A stretch of 64,000 nt of DNA from Chloroflexota bacterium (GCA_026707285.1 JAPOXD010000053.1:1-64000), one strand, 5' to 3'; counted from the first letter of the stretch, positions 52,142-60,554 are shown. Notes: generated from the sequence alone by a model not told the origin. Program-made: numbers and translations.

Positions 52142-52284
52142 GCCGATCAGGGCGGCTGCCCCGGCGCGTCGACGATGTTGGGCGCGATGCGGCGCAGGTC
52201 GTCCCAGGAGACCGCGCCGGCGCGGCGGATGCGCGGGCGGTCGCCGGTAAGGTCGACGATGGTGGAGGCGGTGCCGCCGACCGG
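52142..52284 (-). pseudogene. Fragment of the sua5 3' end
   Basis: This stretch matches 54279-54422 at high identity: CGGATGCGCGGGCGGTCGCC and GGTCGACGATGGTGGAGGCG-type blocks occur in both. It stops at GCCGACCGG and lacks the catalytic N-terminus. The intact gene lies 2 kb downstream in the same orientation. Confidence 0.85.
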
Positions 52285-52494
52285 TCACCGTCGGGCGATG
52301 GCATTGCCGCCAACCCGCCATCGCGCGCCCCGCCATGACATGGCAATGTGTTGGGAGACACCCGTCGGGGAAACCACCACGAGCTGAACCCACCGACGAG
52401 TCGAGCCGCTGACTGCGGTCATCCGAGCTAGGTCGCCGGCCGCGGGGCGAGTGACGTCAGGGTGACGCCGAGGATGCCAGCCGCGACCATCGCC

Positions 52495-52513
52495 CTGGAC
52501 AAGGCCGTGCGCG
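52495..52513 (+). pseudogene. Short fragment of the holin-like gene
   Basis: CTGGACAAGGCCGTGCGCG is identical to 48513-48531 in the holin-like gene, with weaker similarity on both sides. It is the third occurrence of this segment in 4 kb. Confidence 0.45.
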
Positions 52514-52719
52514 CTCGGCATCGCCCAGTGTTTGGTGAATCGGGACCCTCCCCATGACACCTCGGCGGTCTGTTAGGGTGAATACAGGCGCCACCATCGG
52601 CGCACCTGGGATTCACCCGGCGGCGGATTACCCCCTCGTACAACTCCTGTCCGTTTGTCTCCTCGCCCCGCGCTGAATCGCCGTTTTCACCCCGCATCTT
52701 CCATGGAGTTCATGTCTGT

Positions 52720-54195
52720 ATGTCTTTTGAGTCTCGACCGACCCGGTCACGTCGTCCCCGCCGTTCCGGCGGCCATCCGGCCGTCTGCGCTGACTGCGAG
52801 ACGTCAACCACCGTCCCATTCCGACCACGGCCGGACCGTCCCGTGTACTGTCCACCGTGCTTCACGGCCCGGCGCAACGGTTCTTCCGCCGCGCCAAGGG
52901 CGCGTGACTCGGAGCCGCGCCCAACGAGCGATCGAGCAATTGCCGACGCTCCCGATGTCTCGGCAGCCTTTCCCGAGATCGACCTGAGTGCGGCCAGCCG
53001 AGCTGCCCTCTCGCGCATGGGCATCTCGGCGCCCACACCCATTCAGGAAAAAACCATCCCGCAGTTCCTCGCGGGGCATGACTTGATCGGGCAGGCCCGC
53101 ACCGGGTCCGGGAAAACCCTGGCGTTCGCGGTGCCTCTTGCCGAACGCTGCGACCCGTCGGACCGCCGCGTCCAAGCCCTCGTGCTCGTGCCCACGCGCG
53201 AGCTGGCCATCCAGGTGGCCGGCGTCGTTGATTCCCTGGCCTCGCCACAGGGGCTGCGCGTCACATTGCTTTACGGCGGCCGGTCGTTCCGGCCGGAATC
53301 CACGGCATTGAAACGCGGCGCCCAGATCATCATTGGCACGCCAGGCCGCACGCTTGACCACCTCCGGCAGGGCACGCTCGATCTGCGTGGCGTGCGCGTC
53401 ATGGTCTTGGACGAGGCGGATGAAATGCTGGATATGGGGTTCGCCCGTGACGTCGAGGCCATCCTCAGCCGGACGCCCGCCAGCCGCCAGACCGTGCTCT
53501 TTTCGGCGACGATGCCAGGGTGGGTGGCGAAGACTGCCGCCAAGCACCTGCGCAACCCGGTGACGGTGCAGGTGGACGCAAACGTGAATGCGCCGCCCAC
53601 CGTCGAGCACCTGATCTACTCCATAAAACGACACGACAAGCTCGGCGCGCTCCGGACCCTGCTCGATGATCGAAAAGATGCGCCGGTCATCGTTTTCGGA
53701 CGGACCAAGCACGGTGTGAAAAAGCTGGCCAAACAGCTCGCGGCGTTGGGCTATCCCGCCGGCGCGCTGCAAGGCAATCTCAGCCAACGCGCACGCGAGC
53801 GCATGATGGCGGAGTTCCGGTCTGGGACCACGCCGGTGCTGGTGGCGACCAACGTTGCTGCCCGAGGGTTGGACATCCAGGGTATCGAGCAGGTCATCAA
53901 CTATGACTTGCCCGACTCCGACAAGCTCTTCACCCACAGGGTCGGCCGAACCGGTCGCATGGGCAGTTCCGGCGAGGCCGTGACCTTCGTCACACCAGAT
54001 GAGGAAAAGAAGTGGCGGGAGATTGTGCGCGGACTCGGCCGCCGCTTTATCCGAAAGCCGTGGAAGGGGGGCCAAGCAAACGCGCAAGGCCCGGATCAGT
54101 CGCCTCGGCAGCCGCAGCGGACCTCCCGCCGCCGCGGAATGCCACGCCACCGCCCGGAATTTTCCGCCCCCAACGCTTCAGCCATCTCCAGCTAG
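52720..54195 (+). CDS. DEAD-box RNA helicase with N-terminal zinc ribbon
   Basis: This 491-aa ATP-dependent RNA helicase probably unwinds rRNA or mRNA structures. All core motifs are intact: ISAPTPIQ (Q motif), ARTGSGKT, PTRELAIQ, GTPGRTLDHL, DEADEMLD, SAT, RGLDIQGIEQVINYD and HRVGRTGRMG. Before the core, a CxxC...CxxC zinc ribbon (Cys23, Cys26, Cys44, Cys47; TTVPFRPRPDRPVYC) is fused, which is unusual for this family. The Arg/Gln-rich tail is likely an RNA-binding extension. ATG 52720 has only a weak ribosome site; the leader of about 150 bp may be regulatory. Confidence 0.9.
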   Translation: MSFESRPTRSRRPRRSGGHPAVCADCETSTTVPFRPRPDRPVYCPPCFTARRNGSSAAPRARDSEPRPTSDRAIADAPDVSAAFPEIDLSAASRAALSRMGISAPTPIQEKTIPQFLAGHDLIGQARTGSGKTLAFAVPLAERCDPSDRRVQALVLVPTRELAIQVAGVVDSLASPQGLRVTLLYGGRSFRPESTALKRGAQIIIGTPGRTLDHLRQGTLDLRGVRVMVLDEADEMLDMGFARDVEAILSRTPASRQTVLFSATMPGWVAKTAAKHLRNPVTVQVDANVNAPPTVEHLIYSIKRHDKLGALRTLLDDRKDAPVIVFGRTKHGVKKLAKQLAALGYPAGALQGNLSQRARERMMAEFRSGTTPVLVATNVAARGLDIQGIEQVINYDLPDSDKLFTHRVGRTGRMGSSGEAVTFVTPDEEKKWREIVRGLGRRFIRKPWKGGQANAQGPDQSPRQPQRTSRRRGMPRHRPEFSAPNASAISS

Positions 54196-54277
54196 GCGCC
54201 GCACCCGACCGACCGCGGTCAAATTCCTGGCCGGCGACTCAATCCACGGCGGGGAGGCCTCGTGTGGGGCGGTGCGA

Positions 54278-54916
54278 TCAGGGACCGCTGGCGGCGTCCA
54301 CGATGGTCGGCGCGATGCGGCGCAGATCGTCCCACGAAACCGCGCCGGCGCGGAGGATGCGCGGGCGGTCGCCGGTGAGGTCGACGATGGTGGAGGCGGT
54401 GCCGCCGACCGGCCCGCCGTCCAACAGCGCGTCCACCGCGTCGCCTAGCGCGGCGCGGGCCTCGGCGGCGGAGGTGGGCGGCGGGTCGCCGTGGCGGTTG
54501 GCGCTGGTGCCGGTGATCGGAGCGCCCGCGCGTCGACAGATCTCGCGTGTAACCGCCATACCCGGCACGCGCACGGCCACGGTGCGGCGCGTGTCGGTGA
54601 TGCGCGGGTCGATTGCGGGCCGGGCGGGGATCACCAGGGTCACGCCACCCGGCCAGAAGGCGGCGCCAAGCTCTTCGAGATAGGGCGCGGAGACGCCGAC
54701 GCTCGCGACCTGCTCGGACGAGGCCAGCAGCACCGGCATGCCGGTTCCGAGCGCGCGGCCCTTGATGGCGGCCACCCGCGCCACGGCTTCAGCGTTGGAG
54801 ATGCCGGCCGCCAGGCCGTAGAGCGTATCGGTGGGAACCACCGCGACCCCGCCGGCGGCGATGACTTGGGCGCAACGCTCGATGGCCGCCTCGGTGGGCG
54901 GCGTGGAGCAGCTCAG
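54278..54916 (-). CDS. Threonylcarbamoyl-AMP synthase (Sua5/YrdC)
   Basis: This protein of about 212 aa makes threonylcarbamoyl-AMP, the first intermediate of the t6A37 tRNA modification. The YrdC domain shows PTDTLYGLAAG, KGRALGTGMPVLLAS, WPGGVTLVIPA, VRVPG and TGTSANRHGDPPPTS. The start is a problem: no ATG or GTG precedes the domain in frame. CTG 54916 gives the family length, while a TTG at 55060 runs into the NYN remnant. Translation may be coupled to that remnant, whose stop is at 54942. Confidence 0.85.
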   Translation of the reverse strand: MSCSTPPTEAAIERCAQVIAAGGVAVVPTDTLYGLAAGISNAEAVARVAAIKGRALGTGMPVLLASSEQVASVGVSAPYLEELGAAFWPGGVTLVIPARPAIDPRITDTRRTVAVRVPGMAVTREICRRAGAPITGTSANRHGDPPPTSAAEARAALGDAVDALLDGGPVGGTASTIVDLTGDRPRILRAGAVSWDDLRRIAPTIVDAASGP

Positions 54917-54941
54917 TGGCCGCTGTCCTGGGGTGGTCGAC

Positions 54942-55133
54942 TCACCGCTCGTCGGAGGTCTGCCACGCTGACGGCCGCGTGATCGTGCCGTGAGAATCCA
55001 AGAGCGTGATGGGAAGCTGACACTGAGGAAGCAGGGAGTGGCTAAGAGCTTGCAGGTCAAGCCAGCGCCAAGGCGTGTGTCGCAGCGCCCGATAGAAGAG
55101 GTTGAATCCGTCCACGTAGAGGTTGGCGTCCAT
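54942..55133 (-). pseudogene. NYN-domain gene with large internal deletion
   Basis: The 63-aa frame begins like a NYN protein (MDANLYVDGFNLFYRALRHT, WRWLDLQAL) and then jumps to the family tail SHSLLPQCQLPITLL, DSHGTITRPSAW. Compared with the intact 209-aa protein at 26143, about 140 central residues with two acidic site motifs are missing. It can still be translated and directly precedes sua5, so it could be a leader for that gene. Confidence 0.75.
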
Positions 55134-55270
55134 ACGCGGAACGTAGCAGAGGCCGCCCGCAGGCGGCCTCTATCCCAGCCGCCGAAGAAGCTGGGGTGGT
55201 TAGCCTTAGTTTACCACCAGAGAGCGCATGACACGCTGGATTTAAGGCCTGCCTGGCTCTCGTTGCCACC

Positions 55271-56089
55271 TTACGGCGCCCCGTCCTCGCCCAGCACGAA
55301 CCGTTCGATGGCTAGCGCCGCCCCGTCGTCCTCGTAGGTCCCGGTGACCCAATCGGCGGCGGCGCGCACGCGCGGATCGCCGTCACCCATGGCCACGCCG
55401 ATACCCGCCGCCGTGACGAGATCGAGGTCGTTGAGGTTGTCGCCGATCGCCATGGTCGCCTCGGGTGAAATACCGAGTGCCCGCGCGAGCAAATGGAGCG
55501 CCTCGCCCTTGCTCACGTCCTGCCCAATCGCCTCCGCGAAGCGCGGATGGGAGCGGGTGATGTCCAGCACGGATCGGAAGCGCTCGTCGAGTTCGCTCAC
55601 GATCGCCGGCACGTCGGCCTCGTCGGCCACGACGACCAGCTTGGTCGTGCCGCGGTGCACGGCGGCCGCGAGATCGGGGATCAGGCGGATCGGCACGTCG
55701 GAGGTCTCGGCGTAAAAGCGGCCCTCGGGCGTGGCCGCCTCCATGTAGAGCTCGTCATTCACGTAGGCGTTGATGTGCCAGCGGCGCGCCTTGGCGTACG
55801 CCACGACGTCCAGTCCGGGTTGGACCGGCAGCACGCTCGAGTGCAGGGTCTCGCCGCTCACGGGGTCGCGCACCAGCGCGCCCTGGTAGCAGATGATCGG
55901 CGCGGTGACGTGCAAGTCGCGGGCGAACCGCCGCGCCGAGCGAAACATGCGCCCGGTGGCGATGGTGACGGCCACGTCCTGCGCCTGGGCGCGCCGAATG
56001 GCCGTCCGCACCCGCGGCGTGACGCCCTGCTCGCCGCTGACGATGGTGCCGTCGAGATCTAGGGCCAGCAGCCGGATCGCGGAGTTCAT
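55271..56089 (-). CDS. HAD-superfamily Cof-type phosphatase
   Basis: This 272-aa protein belongs to the HAD hydrolases of Cof subfamily IIB, which dephosphorylate small metabolites. Motif I is LALDLDGTIVSG, motif II is VTIATGRMF, the lysine lies in DVSKGEALHLLA, and motif IV is AIGDNLNDLDLV. The cap domain sits between motifs II and III. ATG 56089 gives the standard N-terminus; upstream frame is open but lacks similarity. It is divergent from yvcK. Confidence 0.9.
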   Translation of the reverse strand: MNSAIRLLALDLDGTIVSGEQGVTPRVRTAIRRAQAQDVAVTIATGRMFRSARRFARDLHVTAPIICYQGALVRDPVSGETLHSSVLPVQPGLDVVAYAKARRWHINAYVNDELYMEAATPEGRFYAETSDVPIRLIPDLAAAVHRGTTKLVVVADEADVPAIVSELDERFRSVLDITRSHPRFAEAIGQDVSKGEALHLLARALGISPEATMAIGDNLNDLDLVTAAGIGVAMGDGDPRVRAAADWVTGTYEDDGAALAIERFVLGEDGAP

Positions 56090-56184
56090 CGGGTTGTCGG
56101 AATTGGACGCGCGCATGCCATGCAGCCTACCCCCAGGTCGCTGTCGATCGGCGCCACATCGCCGGCTCAGCTGTCGCCGCGGAT

Positions 56185-56216
56185 TTGATAACCGCGCCAC
56201 AGGCGCTGCGTATAAT
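56185..56216 (+). promoter_or_regulatory. Predicted promoter of yvcK
   Basis: -35 TTGATA (56185-56190) and a perfect -10 TATAAT (56211-56216) are separated by 20 bp, slightly long. This is the best consensus -10 seen in the window and lies about 90 bp before the YvcK start. Confidence 0.45.
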
Positions 56217-56306
56217 TGGTCTCTGGGTCACCCGGTACTCCGCGCCGCCGAGTCCCAGCGTCGCGACGACGGCGGGCTCGTTCGTTGGCAGGAGGCTCGA
56301 CCGCGC

Positions 56307-57626
56307 ATGCGCTCACGACGTTGGTTAACCCTCGGCATAGGCGTCAAGCGCTACATCCTCCTCATCTTCGCGGGCACGGTCATCCTGGCGCTGGCGCTGG
56401 CCATGTTTCTGGCCTACGTCTACCGCACCATCGACGTGCCGGGGCCGGCCGGCTCGGTGGTCTACTACATGACCCTGCAGTTCATCGAGCATCCCTTCCG
56501 CTCGCTGGTGGTCGGCGGGCTGGGGCTGGCGGGGGTCGTCGCCGGCGGATTCCTGCTGGGGCGCACGGTGCTTTCGGTGGTCGTGAGCCCCGACGACAAC
56601 ATTGCCGAGACGCTCTACCAGAGCCGTCGGCTGCAGCGCGGTCCGCGCGTCGTGGCCATCGGCGGCGGCACCGGGCTCGGCATCCTGCTGCGAGGGCTCA
56701 AGGAGCACACCAACAACATCACCGCCGTGGTGACGGTGGCCGACGACGGCGGCAGCTCGGGGCGGCTGCGCGAGGAGTTTGGCCTGGCGCCGCCGGGCGA
56801 TGTGCGCCAGTGCCTGGCCGCGCTGGCCGATTCCGAGTCGCTGATGAACGAGGTGATGAACTATCGCTTCAGCCGCGGCGGCGGACTCCAGGGGCACAGC
56901 CTGGGCAATCTGCTCATCGCCGCGACCACCGAGCTCAAGGACGGCAATTTCGAGCAGGGCGTGCGCGCGCTCAGTGACGTGCTGCGGGTGCGCGGGCGCA
57001 TCCTGCCCTCCACGCACTCCGACATCCGGCTGGTGGGCGAGCTGGCCGACGGGCGAATCGTCCGCGGCGAGTCCAAGCTGCGGTCGTCGGGCCAGCCCAT
57101 CTCGCGCGTATTCATTGAGCCGCGGCACGTGGCGGCCAATTCGGCGGCCATTCAGGAGATTCTGGCGGCGGACATGGTAGTGCTGGGTCCGGGAAGCGTC
57201 TTCACCAGCGTGATTCCCAACCTGCTGGTGGGCCGGCTGACCACCGCGATCCGCGCCTCGCGCGCCGTCAAGGTCTATGTGTGCAACGTGGCCACCGAGC
57301 TTGGGGAGACGGACGACTTTGGACCCGCCGAGCACGTCTACTGCTGCACGCGGCACGTCGGGCCCGATCTCTTCCAATACATGCTGGGCAACAGCAACAC
57401 CCAGGTTGAGCTGCCCGAGGGCAGCGGCACCCGGCTGGTCACCTGCGATCCGGCCACGCAGGTGGAGCTGCTGGACGCGGGCGTGCAGGCGGTGCTGGCC
57501 GACGTGGTGGACCCGGCGGCGCCGCATCACCACGAGCCGCACGCGCTGGCGGCGGCGCTGATTGACCTCTACGAGCAGGCCTCGCAGAACAAGGCCACGC
57601 TGGTCGCGCTGGCGGAGACGCGCTAG
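56307..57626 (+). CDS. YvcK/CofD-like regulator with N-terminal membrane anchor
   Basis: This 439-aa protein belongs to the YvcK (gluconeogenesis factor) family, which binds UDP-GlcNAc and balances carbon flow and cell-wall synthesis. Two hydrophobic segments (about 13-38 and 58-85) anchor it, unlike the soluble Bacillus protein. The nucleotide-sugar domain has AIGGGTGLGILLRGL, TVADDGGSSGRLR, GHSLGNLLIA and VLGPGSVFTSVIPNLLV. ATG 56307 follows GGAGG. The last 4 bp overlap the convergent polyprenyl synthase gene. Confidence 0.88.
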   Translation: MRSRRWLTLGIGVKRYILLIFAGTVILALALAMFLAYVYRTIDVPGPAGSVVYYMTLQFIEHPFRSLVVGGLGLAGVVAGGFLLGRTVLSVVVSPDDNIAETLYQSRRLQRGPRVVAIGGGTGLGILLRGLKEHTNNITAVVTVADDGGSSGRLREEFGLAPPGDVRQCLAALADSESLMNEVMNYRFSRGGGLQGHSLGNLLIAATTELKDGNFEQGVRALSDVLRVRGRILPSTHSDIRLVGELADGRIVRGESKLRSSGQPISRVFIEPRHVAANSAAIQEILAADMVVLGPGSVFTSVIPNLLVGRLTTAIRASRAVKVYVCNVATELGETDDFGPAEHVYCCTRHVGPDLFQYMLGNSNTQVELPEGSGTRLVTCDPATQVELLDAGVQAVLADVVDPAAPHHHEPHALAAALIDLYEQASQNKATLVALAETR

Positions 57627-58657
57627 ACCGTTCGCCGCGCGGTGAAGGCCGCCAGGGCGCCCAGGGCTTCGCCGCCCCAGGCGTTGAGCGGTACGTCGGA
57701 GAGCAGATCGCGGGTCACGGCGTGATACTCCTCGGCCAGCGACTCCGCATAGGCGCGTGAGCCGGACCGCTCGAGCAGCGCCACGATCTCCGCGGTGTCC
57801 GGCGGAACCTCCAGGTCGGCGAGCGCGGTTCGGAGGCGGTCGCGGTCGGCCGGGGCGCCCTCGGTCATCGCGTGCACGATGGGCAGCGTCTTCTTGCGCT
57901 TCTGAATGTCGCTCTCGACGGATTTGCCGGTGGCGTCAGGATCGCCCCAAATGCCCAGGAAGTCGTCGCGAATCTGAAAGGCGGCGCCCAGCGCCCTGCC
58001 GGCCTCGCGCACGCCCTCGCGCACCGTCGCATCGTTGCCGGCGAAGACGGCGCCCAACTCCATGGACGTGCCAATCAGCGCCGCGGTCTTGAGGTCGATC
58101 ATGCGGAGATAGTCCTCGACCGTCACCGCATCCTTGTCCTCGTAGGCCATGTCCAGGTATTGCCCCTCGGTCATGCGCCGGCAGCCCAGGGTCAGCACTT
58201 CCACGGCGTCGCGCGCGGCGTGGGCGTCGTGAGGCGCGCCCGCCCGCAGCACGCTGAGCGTGGCGAGCACGTGCATGAAGTCGCCCGCGTCAATGGCCTT
58301 GGCCTGGCCCCACACCGCCCACACGGTGGGCCGGTGGCGCCGCAGGAGATCGTTGTCCATCACGTCGTCGTGCACCAGCGAGAAGTTGTGCAGCAGCTCC
58401 ACGCCCGCCGCCGCGGGCAGCGCCGCCTCGACGTCGCCGCCAAGGGCCTCGCAGGTCAGCAGGCAGAGGGTCGGACGCAGCGCCTTGCCGCGATTGGCCT
58501 GCACCGGGTTGCCGTCGGCGTCGACCCAGCCAAGCTGATAGCGGGCCATGGTGGCCAGCGGCGAGTCCAAGCCCTCGAAAACCGCGCGCAGGGCGGCGTC
58601 GACCTCGTCCCGGTAACGCTCGAACAGCTCGGCCGGCGCCGCGGCGCTGGTGGTCAT
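57623..58657 (-). CDS. Polyprenyl diphosphate synthase
   Basis: This 344-aa all-helical trans-prenyltransferase joins isopentenyl units to an allylic diphosphate. The first Asp-rich motif is HDDVMDND (Asp97, Asp98, Asp101) and the second is QIRDDFLGIWGD. RPTLCLLTCEALGG and VWGQAKAIDAGD are family landmarks. Chain length cannot be set with confidence; residues before the first motif (FSLV) are compatible with C15-C20 or longer products. ATG 58657. Confidence 0.9.
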   Translation of the reverse strand: MTTSAAAPAELFERYRDEVDAALRAVFEGLDSPLATMARYQLGWVDADGNPVQANRGKALRPTLCLLTCEALGGDVEAALPAAAGVELLHNFSLVHDDVMDNDLLRRHRPTVWAVWGQAKAIDAGDFMHVLATLSVLRAGAPHDAHAARDAVEVLTLGCRRMTEGQYLDMAYEDKDAVTVEDYLRMIDLKTAALIGTSMELGAVFAGNDATVREGVREAGRALGAAFQIRDDFLGIWGDPDATGKSVESDIQKRKKTLPIVHAMTEGAPADRDRLRTALADLEVPPDTAEIVALLERSGSRAYAESLAEEYHAVTRDLLSDVPLNAWGGEALGALAAFTARRTV

Positions 58658-58986
58658 GGCAGGCCCACGTGCAGGGGTGGCGGGTGCTCGATCGTGCCGT
58701 GCAAGGCCGGGAGAGGCAAACGGTTCCTGACCAGCTCGTTCGTCAAGTTGCGCAACTCCAGTCCGTCATTCCCGCGCAGGCGGGAATCCACCCTCACTGA
58801 ACCTGCGAGCGGAAGGGATGCGCCCGGTAATCCCCAAGCCCGCGTGGATTTTGCAAGGGTCTCCGAAGGCGGGAATTCAGACTCCAGTCCGCCACGTGGT
58901 TCGACAAGCTCACCACGAACGGGCAGGCGGCAGCGCGATACGCTCCAGCAGGCGGCAACGGATGTGAAGAGACCAATCTGACGGCG
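58658..58986. other. Spacer with dispersed palindromes
   Basis: No gene is seen. A family B hairpin is at 58763-58790 (ATTCCCGC/GCGGGAAT, loop GCAG). A family C relative is at 58896-58924 (GTGGT/ACCAC around TCGACAAGCTC). Confidence 0.6.
58763..58790. repeat. Dispersed palindrome family B, copy 2
   Basis: ATTCCCGC (58768-58775) and GCGGGAAT (58780-58787) enclose GCAG, flanked by CCGTC and CCA. It is the inverted counterpart of 678-725. Confidence 0.75.
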
Positions 58987-59739
58987 ATGAACATTCTTGG
59001 ATCGACGGCCCTAGTGACGGGAGCCACGGCAGGCATCGGCCGCGGGACCGCCATTGCCCTGGCGCAGGCGGGAGCGCGCGTAATCGCCGCTGGACGCGAT
59101 CCCCAGGCGCTCGCCGCGATCCGCGATGCCACCGGCGGCACGGCCGTCGCCGCGGACCTGGCGGACCCGGCGGACGTCGAGCGGCTGGCCGCGGCGGCGC
59201 TCGACGGACCCGAGCCAGTGGACATCCTGGTCAACAACGCCGGCATCGGCTGGGAAGGACCGTTCGCCGCGATGCCGCCCGAAAAGATCGAGGACCTGGC
59301 GGCGGTGAACCTGCTCGGCCCGGCGCGGCTCACCCGGGCGCTGCTGCCGTCCATGCTGGAGCGTGGCCGCGGCCACATCGTCAACGTGGCCTCGATCGCG
59401 GGGCACGTGGGTGTCCGCGACGAGGCGCTCTACGCCGCCACCAAGGCCGCCCTGCTCACCTTCAGCGAGGGCCTGCGCTACGAGGTCCAGGCCTCCGGCG
59501 TGCGGGTGTCAACGGTTTCGCCCGGCGTGGTGAACACGGAGTTCTTCGCGCGGCGCGGCAGCCCGTTTCGCCGCCGGCGTCCTCAGCCGATCCCGCCGGA
59601 GCGCGTGGCCCAGGCCATAGTGCGCGCCATCGAGCGCAACCACGACGAGGTCGTCGTGCCCGGCTGGCTGCGTCTCCCCATCTGGCTCCACGGGGTGTGG
59701 CCAGGGCTCTATCGGGCGCTGGCGAGGCGGTTTGGGTAG
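58987..59739 (+). CDS. Short-chain dehydrogenase/reductase
   Basis: This 250-aa NAD(P)-dependent SDR has TGATAGIGRG (cofactor loop), VNNAGIGWEG, and the catalytic VASIAGHVGV...LYAATKAA (Ser, Tyr, Lys). A C-terminal extension with SPGVVNTEFF and a hydrophobic end (WLHGVWPGLYRALA) is typical of the DltE/acyl-oxidoreductase-like classical SDRs. The substrate is unknown. Confidence 0.88.
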   Translation: MNILGSTALVTGATAGIGRGTAIALAQAGARVIAAGRDPQALAAIRDATGGTAVAADLADPADVERLAAAALDGPEPVDILVNNAGIGWEGPFAAMPPEKIEDLAAVNLLGPARLTRALLPSMLERGRGHIVNVASIAGHVGVRDEALYAATKAALLTFSEGLRYEVQASGVRVSTVSPGVVNTEFFARRGSPFRRRRPQPIPPERVAQAIVRAIERNHDEVVVPGWLRLPIWLHGVWPGLYRALARRFG

Positions 59740-59792
59740 AGGGGGATCGGCGCTCGATCCCCACTTGGCGTACTACAGTTTCCAGATTCTCC

Positions 59793-59852
59793 TTGCAAAG
59801 AGATGTATGGCCTTACTAGACTACTAGAAGTAATGCGTTTATCGGTCTAGTA
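59793..59852 (+). promoter_or_regulatory. Promoter and operator of the AbrB/PIN pair
   Basis: TACTAGAC (59814-59821) is repeated directly as TACTAGAA (59822) and inversely as GTCTAGTA (59845-59852), a perfect 8-bp inverted repeat. A -35 TTGCAA lies at 59793 and a -10 TAGACT at 59817, so the sites overlap the promoter. Autoregulation by the AbrB-type antitoxin is the simple reading. Confidence 0.5.
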
Positions 59853-59870
59853 GGGAAAGGGCGGCTACGC

Positions 59871-60104
59871 GTGCTGGAATCTGGAATCACGGCCAAGGGT
59901 CAGACCACTCTGCCCAAAGCGGTGCGGGAAGCCCTGGGAACAGGTCCCGGGGACCGTGTGCGCTACACCATTCTCGACGGCGAGGTGCGCATCCGTGCGG
60001 TGCGCCCCATTCAACGCCTATTCGGCATGCTCACCTACGATGGCCCACCGGTGACTCTCGATGACATGCAGCGGGCCATTGTCGAGGGAGCGACGACTGA
60101 TTGA
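59871..60104 (+). CDS. AbrB/SpoVT-type antitoxin
   Basis: This 77-aa protein has a swapped-hairpin AbrB domain at its start: SGITAKGQTTLPKAVREALG, then DRVRYTILDGEVRI. The C-terminal region (DDMQRAIVEGATTD) matches antitoxins that pair with PIN toxins. The start is GTG 59871. The stop overlaps the toxin start as TTGA. Confidence 0.87.
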   Translation: MLESGITAKGQTTLPKAVREALGTGPGDRVRYTILDGEVRIRAVRPIQRLFGMLTYDGPPVTLDDMQRAIVEGATTD

Positions 60105-60499
60105 TCGCCATTGATACAAACGTGTTGGTGCGCTATGTCGTGCGCGATGACGCCGCGCAAGCGGAAGCCGCCCGCGAACTGCTGGATGATCTGACCCTTG
60201 AGCGACCTGGATTCATTTGCCGCGAGGTGCTGGTTGAGATTGTGTGGGTCTTGGAACGTGCCTACGGGTTTGCGCGGGGTGAGACTGCGGCTGTGGTCGA
60301 GGGTCTGGTCTCCACGGCGAGCCTTGTGGTCGAGGATGCCGACGCGGTGGCTCGAGCGGCTGCGCGCTACGGCGCTGGCGGCCCCGATTTCGCCGATCGG
60401 TTGATTCTCGCCGCCGCGGAGCGAAACGGGGCGCGCCGGCTCTACACCTTCGACCGGCGGCTGGCGCGGCTGGAAGGGGCTGCCCTGCTACAGGCCTGA
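60101..60499 (+). CDS. PIN-domain toxin (VapC-like)
   Basis: This 132-aa PIN ribonuclease has acidic residues in IAIDTNVLVRY, REVLVEIVWVL, GPDFADRLILA and YTFDRRLA. It probably cleaves structured RNA unless held by the antitoxin encoded just upstream. The TTG start, overlapping the antitoxin stop, would keep toxin synthesis below that of antitoxin. Confidence 0.88.
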   Translation: MIAIDTNVLVRYVVRDDAAQAEAARELLDDLTLERPGFICREVLVEIVWVLERAYGFARGETAAVVEGLVSTASLVVEDADAVARAAARYGAGGPDFADRLILAAAERNGARRLYTFDRRLARLEGAALLQA

Positions 60500-60554
60500 C
60501 CTGGCCTCCGCCGCCTACACTCCCGGCACCTTATTGAACGAGGAGACCACCCCC

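Larger units (their letters stand above)
51933..52719. other. Gene-poor spacer with gene fragments
   Basis: No intact gene is seen in 787 bp. It holds a fragment of the sua5 3' region (52142-52284), a short piece of the holin-like gene (52495-52513) and the leader of the DEAD-box helicase. The region appears to be a site where fragments accumulate. Confidence 0.6.

Noticed and set aside
59793-59870. Phage attachment site or tRNA remnant
   Set aside because: The TACTAGA repeats fit a toxin-antitoxin operator. No tRNA arm pattern or matching sequence near the phage locus was found.
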